This document shows positions 55,503 to 64,000 of a stretch of 64,000 bases of DNA, one piece after another (the stretch's first letter is position 1; each line of letters opens with the position of its first letter). Position numbers and translations under genes: made by a program. The stretch lies in the NCBI GenBank assembly GCA_963669155.1, contig OZ022580.1:19717236-19781235 (forward strand), in the 5' to 3' direction. A model generated the notes under the pieces. It saw only the letters and a list, made by a program, of their open reading frames with translations. It did no database searches and was not told the DNA's origin. The stretch is from Arbacia lixula (lineage: Eukaryota; Echinodermata; Echinoidea; Arbacioida; Arbaciidae).

Positions 55503-56420
55503 GATGAGTGATTTTGTTGGAGCACCATTTTCACAAGACACCTATGGCTGCCGCCTGGGATAACAAAGAAAGTGATTATTTTGTCATAAATTCAACAATA
55601 CTGGCAGTGGTAAAAAAATAGACAACCATGACCTACAATGTACATGTGTAGATTCAATCATCCTAGCAAAAGTATCTCATTGACATCAATAGTGGTCTAT
55701 TTTTGCATAATGAGTGGCGACCAGCTAAGTGCTTGAGTCTCTATGGGAGTGTGCATGTTAACACATTTCCTCAACCAATGTTCAAAACCCCATAGACTTC
55801 AGTGCATTACTATGTGCAGGTCAGTCTTCTGACTTCTCTCCAGAGCAGAGGTCACTTCTTCTTCTTCTCTATAAGTTCAGGCCACCGTCAGGTGTATTCT
55901 CGAACTGTGGAGGTTTTTTTTTTAGATGAGAGAGGCGTTTTTGAAAGGCTAATGTCATGACGAATGCCTTGGGCTAGTTGCCCGCGATGCATGCCTCATA
56001 ATTAGCCTTCCAGTCTAAAAGTAATAACATAAAACGAAGCTTATCATGTTTTCATTACAACAGCAAAGTAAACCGACTAACAGTAACATCAAAACGAAAG
56101 TGTGGGACTAGATTCTATTATGTCTGGGAATAGATTCTACTTTACAGCCACTTAATGTGAACAACGCACAGATAACTAAAACACGTGTTCGGTGTAAATA
56201 TTAAAGTGAATACCTTTACCTTTTACCTCAAGAAAATACAGTTCCAATAAATTCGTGCAGTCTCAGACAGCTCGCCAGTGACAGGTCTCGCCCCGACGAC
56301 CACTTTCCAATAGAAAGCCCACACGCTGTATATGCACGGCCGCCACTGCACTGCACGGCCTCGATATACGGCCGCGCGCGCTTCACTGCGCTAGCTGGCG
56401 AGGCTCACACCAGGCGCGGT
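55503..56420 (-). promoter_or_regulatory. LRRC41 5' region: probable UTR exon and CpG-rich promoter
   Basis: Upstream of the start codon a strong acceptor (TTCTTTGTTATCCCAG, exon from about 55561) implies a 5' UTR intron. A matching donor CTTGAG then GTAAAAG lies at 56227, so a non-coding first exon near 56227-56300 is likely. Sequence at about 56280-56420 is GC- and CpG-rich, unlike the AT-rich surroundings. A short upstream frame (MVLQQNHSS) overlaps the start codon. Confidence 0.5.
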
Positions 56421-57106
56421 GGAGCACCCCAGTCCACTTCGAGTCCACTTTGTGTGCCCAAAAAAGTGCGAAAGGCGCGCACAGGTGGCACATAGAGGGT
56501 TGAGACTACCTTAAAAGTATAACCATGAGAATCTTGCTGTCTCATTAGACACAACATATAGCATGGACGAAATCTCAGTTGAAACCAGTAAAGAGAAACA
56601 TGACAGATTTCTACTGGTTTTTACTGGTAATTCTCTACTGATTTCAAGTGGGAAATCTTCGACGGAAAGTGAAATAATTTGTAGCTTTAAAGAAACCAGT
56701 AAAGGTGATCTAGCTGTCGTTTGCGACAGACCTACTCAATATACCAATAGAAACCGTTGGAAGACCATGCAAAAAAGAGACCAGTATTTTTTTTTTCATG
56801 ATTTCTACACTTATTCCTACTGTATGGGGCTGGGGGTGGGGGGGGGGGGGGGGGGTACGTGGGATTGGAGGGGGAAGATTAACGGGCCCCAACATCAAAA
56901 TGTATGTTGATCTGTTGATTCATACTACAAAATCAATAACTGCTATATTCAAGCCTACCTCCAAAAAATCCTCCAGCTCAAGATTCCCTCTCTGTAATAC
57001 ATGCTTATGGTAATAGCATGATATAGCCTACAATGCAAACTTCTACTTACCCTCACAATTTGTTTTTGTTGGTCCGTACAGTAGGCCTACAATACAACTA
57101 TCATAT

Positions 57107-57843
57107 AAACACAACAAAAAAGTAAGTACCCCCCCCCCCCCCCTAATAAGCAAAATAGCATAACTTTTTATTAAAGAAGTTTTGGGTGTGTGGTAGGATT
57201 GTTCCTTAACTTATGTGTAAAAATTACATTAATCAAATTAGTCATGCATGAGTGAGCAAATTCTAAATGCAAAAATGTCACTTTTCAAAATTCACAAGAG
57301 TAATTTTGAGATTATGTCATGAATTTTTGATGAATTCCAATTCTGGTCCATAATTTATGTCCTTTCAATGTTTATCATCCATCTCTCAATGCACTAACAC
57401 CTATCCCAACACTTAACCCATTGTTCTGGTTGAGTGAGCACCGTGTAACAAATACTTATCCCTCTTCAGTTTGAAACTTTTAAAAACCTTTTAAACCCTT
57501 TATTTTGATGAAAAAATAAAACTCAGGATATTTTGACAAAGATGTAACATGATTTATGTAAACATAAGAAGTCATTTTTATGTCATGGTTGAGTGAAAAC
57601 ACTTTAAAAATCGCACAAGAAATGTCAAAATGTAATGTTGAAATGACATGGACAATAACCCTTGCGACCTTTGAAAAGTGACAAATTTGCCCACTGATGC
57701 ATCGACTAATTGGATTAATGTGATTTTCACACAGAAGCCTTTTTTTAGTCAATCCTGCCAAATTATTTTGCTCAAAACCTCTTCCATAAAAAGTTGTGCT
57801 ATTTTGCTGGGGGGGCGGGGGGGCTTACTTTTTTGTTGTGTTT
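57107..57843. mobile_element. Foldback MITE with poly-C/poly-G ends, copy 2
   Basis: Same ends (AAACACAACAAAAAAGTAAG plus C-run; G-run plus TTGTTGTGTTT) and same interior order as 22390-23149, including CATGCATGAGTGAGCA and CAAATACTTATCCCTC. No transposase. Confidence 0.8.
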
Positions 57844-57959
57844 ATATATATTCACACTGTTGCAACAAAATTGTCTCCATTGCCCGATTTGCTGGTTCAG
57901 TCTTGTTGATAATGATAGTGCTGATTTGTGTATATTGTATGAATTTGTATTTGCATGTG

Positions 57960-58200
57960 TGTCTTTACATTACCTTCATGACCATCGTCATCATCGTTAT
58001 CACCATCTCATTATCATCACCATCAGCATTACTAGTCCTATATACCAACACCATCAACTCAATTAACATAATCATCATCATTATCATTATGATCACCTCC
58101 TCAATCATTACCTTGACCATAATCATCCTCGTCATCATCATCATCACAACTTACATTATTTTCCATAATGATCATCATAATGTTCATGATGGTGGTGACG
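57960..58200. repeat. CAT/ATC-rich microsatellite region
   Basis: Repeats of CATCATCAT, ATTATCA and ATCACC over about 240 bp. The long Ile/Thr or Met-rich frames on both strands are artefacts of this composition. Confidence 0.8.
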
Positions 58201-58929
58201 TTTGAATTGGCATATCAATGTTTGAATCAAAGGTTCTTAAACTATATCACAATGTCTGTGTTTTGAACACACAGACCTGTTCATGTTGACATTATTGTGA
58301 TGAGTCTGAAATGACTTACTCATATAATATCCAACCAATTATGGCACTTTACAGACACATATCGGATTGAAACTGATTAATATCTTATTTATTTAGAAGA
58401 GAATACAGAAATATTAGTAATAGAGATAATTAAATGTATACAAATCAATATTGGTTAAGGTGTCAAACACCAGTTTTTAGAGATATTTAAAGCGATTGTA
58501 GGGACCTAGAAACAATGTTTTCAATTGTTTAACGAATATTTATAGAGTTCTAAAAACACTCTTTGAATTATTGTGTATTATGTGATGACATTAAGACACA
58601 TATCATTTCAAGTATAAACTAGAAACCCAGTTGAATTTCACTTATAAAATTCTAATTAGTTTACACAAAATATGACACTCTTGCTTTGTATGTACCACTG
58701 AACATATCATGCTTACCCTTCATGGAAAACTACATAAATCATCATATCATACTCATATTGATATCATTAAGAAAACTAAAGAAAGTAACCTATTGCTTTA
58801 AGAATTGACTAAAGAATGCATTAAACTGTATTGCTGTCATGAATACTTACATAATTGAGATGGAGTGTGTTTTCAAACTAGCTCATACGTGACATTATGC
58901 TTCAAAAAACATACCATAAAATGTAAATC

Positions 58930-59135
58930 TTGATGACAGTTTTTAACTTGAAATAGATGATTACTTAAATTGTCATTCATCTGCTTTGTACATCTATCAG
59001 AGTTGTAAACATATGGTCCTTCTATAGAGATTTATGTTTTTAACTTGAAAGAGATGATTACTTAAATTGTCATTCATCTACCCTGTACATGTACAAGAGT
59101 TGTAAACATATCTGGGTCCTTCTAGAGATCTATGG
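58930..59135. repeat. Tandem duplication of about 105 bp reaching the last TIL-gene exon
   Basis: TTTTTAACTTGAAATAGATG, ATTACTTAAATTGTCATTCA and GTTGTAAACATAT occur twice in a row. The second copy ends at the stop codon side of the exon 59130-59211, so the repeat makes up the start of the 3' untranslated region. Confidence 0.75.
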
Positions 59136-62100
59136 ACTGGTGCTACACTCAGGAATATGATTGCCATGCTTGTCGTAGAAATCATAGAAGCATCCACCGC
59201 AGGTGTTGTCTCTGTGTGAAGGAAAGTTCATAAAACACAAATCAATCAAGACCAAAGGAAAAGTTCATCAGGGCCCCATTTCACAAAACTTACCACTAAT
59301 AGTAAATCTGCCATTAATGGTAACTACCATGGTAACATTACTTGATAGGCAAACAAATTCAAGGTGTCCATAGAAGTTGCCATAGGAAGCAAAGTTACCA
59401 TCAATGGTAAGTTTTATGCAACAGGGCCCTGGAGAAGAAGATCACATCAAATACAAAATACTTCTCTGACATTGAATTCCCTCGAGTGGTATATAAACTA
59501 TATTGCACTCATCAGGCATGAATATTGTACAAATCAAAGATGAGTATAATATTAATGCTAGCTGAATGTAATATATTTAGTATACCACAAAAGACAGCTA
59601 ATATCAGCAAACATACATATATCTGGTATACCACAAACAAAATCAAATACTATGTTAGCTATTATGTTAGCTAAATGCAGTAAATTCCAAGATGCAAGAT
59701 GATGGTTGTGATGTGTGATGACGCTGACAATGACTTTGCACATAATGTTCATCATTATCATCTGATACTGGGAGAGCAACAGTAGAAATATTAGAGTAAC
59801 AACAAAAGAAGTTTCATGTGTCTAGTCTTCACAAACATACCCAAAAGAATGACTGTAAGAAAGACTAGTACCTTGTATTGCCAGCCATGTCTTAGTAGAA
59901 GTTGAGTGCAAATACATTTAGAGCTAGTCTTATCATTCCAGAATTGGCCCAAATTCATAAAAGAGTTTTAGTTTTAGACCATGGTTAGAGCACATTTTGT
60001 GGCGCATAAGCCAATGAGTACACTTGATTTACCGCGTCAATGTCCAATAAGTAATATGCATGTTTGTATAGGGTGCTTAATTCATGCTAGTTGCTATGCG
60101 TAGATCATGTTTACACCGCGGTTTAATCAATTTGATTTAAATATCAAAACCATTGTCTTAAGAATAATAAATAGTGTGAATTCAGCACCCCACACAAATG
60201 TGCACCCAAATTATTGGATCTTTCTGAAGTGTGCACACTATATTAAGTGTACTTATTCGTGTAAATGCCATAAAATATGCTGAAATCGTGGTCTAAAACT
60301 CCATTATGATTTAGTCTCTGTCAGCTGAAAACTAATAGGTGGCCAACTACACTTACCGGCACGTAGCATGTAAGTTAGTCGCACAGACAGCAGAGAGGCA
60401 GGGGGATGGTTCGCAATGGTGAGTGCACTTGCCTGTGACAACAAGAATAATCATCAGGAGAATGGAAACAAAAATCAGTGTTCATACCACTATGAACCTT
60501 CATTCTTTGTTGTTTTTTAAAGACGTGGTAGCCCATTTGCAAAAGTCATGAAACTCAACAGGCATTGGCAGTATACCCTAATGATAACACAGTTATAGCT
60601 TCACTGACCTTTTCCTTCATTAAAAGTCAAGAAAAGAGAGCAAAGTCAGCTCCCAAGGTCGAACGCGAGACAACAAGAGGACCGACATTGCCCTTTATGA
60701 TGTCATCGTTTCCAGTTCATTAAATATGAACGTGTCGCCACATGGGCGTTGTGTGGTTACGGACAGTTATAAATATTTTACATCCTCAAGTTCATGCATG
60801 GAGAACATGCTGGATTTATACATCCGACACAACAAATGTCATAATTTTCGCGCTATAACACTACCTTTCACATTTAATTAAATATTGATTAAATGACATG
60901 TTCCCATGATCATTCACTATTATAGTGACTACATTCATACAGTCTTGTAGCAGACAGTGAAGCTATGCTGCCACTCAATGCACTGTTTGCATCACTGCGG
61001 AGTATATGGAGCAGAGACCCACAATGTGTGCTAGTTGTGGTCTCAGCCTCTAGAACTGCGGAGGTTATGGACAACTCATCAGAAACCTCCTCAATAGCAG
61101 CATAAAGACACCAGTGGGGTGTGTCACCAAGCTCTTTGTAAGTTACGAACGACTTTACGAACGACTGGTGATCCCTTCTTGTGCTAAATCAGATTCTCAA
61201 TGAACAAAGTGTGGTATCGCATTTAGCACAAGAAGGGATCACTAGTTGTTCGTAAAGTTGTTCGTAACTTATGAACAGCTTGGTGAAACACCCGCCAGGA
61301 GACACTATAAAAACACATGGTAGACCTCCGCAGGACATCTGCCCCGTGATACCTAGCTACTGGGTGTTATAACAATCACAAATTATTGGCTGCCTCTGGG
61401 CTGTTCTTGGCGACTTTTAGCAGTGACCTTACACTTCCCCCATTTCACTTACGGTTGAAAAATACTGGTAGTAAGTTTCTTCTACACAATGAACAGTATG
61501 TGGATTACCAATCATTTGATACATGTACATGTACAGTAGGTTATTCTACACTAAGGAATACTTACCTGAAGAAGTGCACTCAGGCACTACATTTCCGGCC
61601 GCATCAATGAAGTCATAATAGCAGCCACCGCAGTAGTTCTCTCTGTGTGCAAGATAGATAATTGCAATACCACATGGTCAATGCCACAGAAAATTACCTC
61701 TTTATTTGGTATGGATCACTGATCCCCCCTCCCCCTATTTGCTTTGTTATTGTTTACAAATAATTTTTGTTAAAATCATAATTTTAAAATATTGACTTGA
61801 CGTACTATCAATCTATCACCAACCCCGGCCATGAACTTTATCATCTTCATAACCAATGATCATGATTCATGTGAACACAGAATCAAGGGAAACTTACCGG
61901 CATGTAGCAGAACTGTCACTCTCACAAACAGCAAACTCGCAGGGTGACACCAAGCAATTCACAATCCCGCATGGGGCTGTACAGAACAATATGTAAACAA
62001 AAACAAAAACATGAAGTTAACAAGACATATACTTGTGGACAGGTATAAGGTAGCCTGTTTTGGGAAAATCATTCAAAGACATGGCTGGTAGATATATGTC

Positions 62101-63514
62101 CAATAAGGTCATCGTCACTCCAGGGATAGATCGCCCATGCACGCAGGCCTGGGCGCATTGTACACCGTGGTGCAACTCATGCATGTGGACCTTATGTTGT
62201 TGAAATCAAAAGAAGATATGAAGTAACCACAAGTATCCATGGTAACAATGCTTACATTTTCTTGTCCTGTGGAATATGGTCCACTTTTGTGTGTCAATTA
62301 CCTATGCCAGCTCTCCTTATTCCCCATCTTGGTAGTCATGGTGATAAGCATTGGTTATATTCCATAGAACATGTAGCATGTATACATCTTGGAAGACATG
62401 ATGATAAGTGTTGGTCACATTACGTGTGACATCTATAGGCTTAAGCTATATTCTACCATATCACGTGTACATAGTATCAAACATATATACAAATATAAAT
62501 AGTTGGCTTTAATATATATATTGAGAGCATGAAATCCCAAACACAGAGCAGACTTACATGGGCAGTCAGCCTCAGGGATACAGTCTCCATTCGCATCCAA
62601 TACGTGGTCCGCTATGCAGAAGCAGCCGCTTGCGCATGATTCTATGCAAGCAATCGGGTTGTTTGGGTCGTCGTCACATGATGGGGAACCACAGGGAGAT
62701 CCGCATGTATTATACTCTTCGTTGATTCCACATTGCACTGTAGTGTAAATAAATGTGAAGATTAAAGGGAACCACTCACATCACCAATACTTCTTCCTAT
62801 CATAATTAACTACCAGCATGAAGCCCTATTTGATATGCGTTACAATTAATTTTAATGGGGGAAATTGGGATGAAGTTTTAAAACGTATTCAAAATTTCTT
62901 GCCGATCTGAAAACCACCCAATTCATCAACATTCTTACCACCTTGCTGCTATAATGCTGCCAACTAAACAAGATTCCTGTACGCTTACGCCGTATCTCCA
63001 CTATTTAGATAAACAGGGACAAATCGGGGTCCAAATTGTGACATTAGAACAGGGCCCTAACCATGGTTACCTCCAGTCTCTTGATGAGGTGTTGCATTGA
63101 TGTCAATGCAAATGACACATTTTGCTCATTTACAAGTAGTTAGTTGCTTCCTTTTCTTAAATGGGGATGAACTACCAGCATAGCTATCATTACCATCACT
63201 CTCTCCTGTCCACATAAACCACTGCAGTTACCATGGTAACTACTTCTCTCTCCAGTCACAATAAACCCAGCTTTAACTTTCATACCACCAATTCATCATT
63301 AATCATGACATCCCAAATGACAGAGCAGACTTACGTGGGCAGTCAGCCTGGGGAATGCAGTCTCCATTCGCATCCCGTACGTGGCCCGATACACAGAAGC
63401 AGCCAGCCTGGCATAATGTGATGCAACCACCCGGCTCGTTTGGGTTGTCACATGATGGCTCACCACAGGGAGCACCACATTCGTTGTACTCCTCGTTGGT
63501 TCCACATTGGTTAT
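59130..63514 (-). CDS. Secreted cysteine-rich protein with two TIL domains and two further Cys modules, 3' part
   Basis: Six exons in agreeing phase: 63514-63335, 62737-62558, 61976-61898, 61642-61566, 60432-60357 and 59211-59130 (TAG). The first two are both 180 nt, phase 1-1, and each encodes one trypsin-inhibitor-like (TIL) domain with all ten cysteines (QCGTNEEYNECGAPCGEPSC; DANGDCIPEADCP). The next four exons encode a module twice, split over two exons each: NCLVSPCEFAVC...ATCR, then ENYCGGCYYDFIDAAGN and PEC; the second reads CEPSPCLSAVC...ATCR, then DNTCGGCFYDFYDKHGN and PEC. TIL domains occur in protease inhibitors and in extracellular mosaic proteins. The signal peptide and any earlier domains lie beyond 64000. 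Exact ortholog not recognised. Confidence 0.8.
59271..59430. mobile_element. Short MITE (ACTTACCATTGATGGTAA family), copy 2
   Basis: GGGCCC ends, arms AAAACTTACCACTAATAG / CCATCAATGGTAAGTTTTAT, interior CCATAGAAGTTGCCATAGG shared with 7833-7970. It sits in the last intron of the TIL gene. Confidence 0.7.
59951..60313. mobile_element. MITE-like foldback repeat in the last TIL-gene intron
   Basis: AAGAGTTTTAGTTTTAGACC near the left is mirrored by GTGGTCTAAAACTCCATTAT at the right. Interior non-coding. Confidence 0.5.
61117..61293. mobile_element. Palindromic MITE, copy 2
   Basis: Same arms and centre as 5875-6052 (GATCCCTTCTTGTGCTAAAT, AATGAACAAAGTGTGGTATC). It lies in the intron between the 60357-60432 and 61566-61642 exons. 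Confidence 0.75.
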
Positions 63515-64000
63515 CTGGAAGGGGGTAATTGAGATAAAAGGGCATCAAAAGTATGAGACTCTATAATCTAAACGTTAACATTTGTAAAACACTGTTCAGT
63601 CCTTGGTTTTAAGGGAAATACACCACTTTAGCTTGCTAACTTCAGCATAGAATTCTCCCTATCACCTATAGCCGATATCAAATGATATCACCTCACGATA
63701 CCGATATCTGATCAATTGCTCTTGGGACTTCCAGTAAGAGTTTAGTACGTATTCAATTCATGCAATAACGCACAGAATTATGACCTAAATGGAAGGGTTG
63801 TTACATGGACGAAGGGTTTGAAAAAAATACCATCAATCACTCGCGGCGATGTTTTTGTCTACCTCAACATTGATTGTGGATGATTTAATGAAAGAATGAA
63901 AACACTAAAGCAAGACGATGGCTATAGAATGTTCGAGGACCAGTTCACATCCCAAGAATTAAAGATAACAAAAATTAGAGAGCCACACACGTTCAGATTC
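63515..64000. other. Upstream intron of the TIL gene to the window edge; no exon seen
   Basis: No further TIL or signal-peptide exon can be recognised on the minus strand. Sequence is AT-rich without clear repeats. Confidence 0.5.

Larger units (their letters stand above)
56421..59129. other. Intergenic region between LRRC41 and the TIL gene
   Basis: Holds a poly-G run at 56835, a foldback MITE, a trinucleotide-rich tract and AT-rich sequence. The 115-codon frame at 56563 crosses the G-run and shows no known domain, so it is not called as a gene. Confidence 0.55.

Noticed and set aside
56563-56910. A 115-codon plus-strand frame starting MDEISVETSKEKHDRF
   Set aside because: It crosses a poly-G run and a T-run, shows no domain and has no splice or neighbour support; most likely chance.
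57678-58205. A 175-codon Ile/Thr-rich frame that looks like a membrane protein
   Set aside because: It combines a MITE end with a CAT/ATC microsatellite; the hydrophobicity is compositional.

Overview
The window is metazoan nuclear DNA: split genes with GT-AG introns, AT-rich spacers, many foldback MITEs and microsatellites. An invertebrate deuterostome, most likely an echinoderm such as a sea urchin, fits best. The support is a PIK3R - TXNDC12 - LRRC41 gene neighbourhood resembling vertebrate chromosome 1p, a DIRS element, P2X7-C-terminus-like exons and the general style of the repeats. The species cannot be fixed from the sequence alone.

Layout. (1) 1-6724: 3' part of a class IA PI3-kinase regulatory subunit gene (+), five exons covering the end of the inter-SH2 coiled coil and the C-terminal SH2 domain. 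The first 43 nt of one exon, with its upstream intron, is tandemly repeated seven times. (2) 6725-12920: spacer with MITEs, a purine tract, a hAT-like MITE and the TXNDC12 promoter. (3) 12921-24685: a complete six-exon TXNDC12 gene (+), an ER thioredoxin-fold protein with WCGACK and a C-terminal NDEL. Its intron 3 holds a whole-looking DIRS-type tyrosine-recombinase retrotransposon (16382-21681). (4) 24686-31500: no recognisable gene; MITE, (GA)n tract and a tandem array of about 125 bp. (5) 31500-43190: a shattered mosaic of pogo-like transposase remains, C2H2 finger fragments, an Arg/Gly-rich exon, five copies of an exon with a P2X7 C-terminal-type cysteine motif, five to six piggyBac-like transposase copies arranged as duplicated dimers, and fossil integrase and gag-like fragments. 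(6) 44182-55502: a complete 12-exon LRRC41 (MUF1)-like gene (-), with an Elongin BC-box at the N-terminus and leucine-rich repeats; all exon phases agree, giving about 709 aa. (7) 59130-63514: six exons of a secreted cysteine-rich gene (-) with two TIL domains and two copies of another cysteine module; its 5' end lies outside the window.

The host genes do not form one pathway: they act in PI3K signalling, ER redox, ubiquitin ligase substrate recognition and extracellular cysteine-rich protein function. The parts most worth a second look are the piggyBac/P2X7-exon array, the 142-bp exon-start array in PIK3R, the diagnostic internal complementary region of the DIRS element, and the conserved gene neighbourhood. 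I did not find evidence for a wholly new molecular system.
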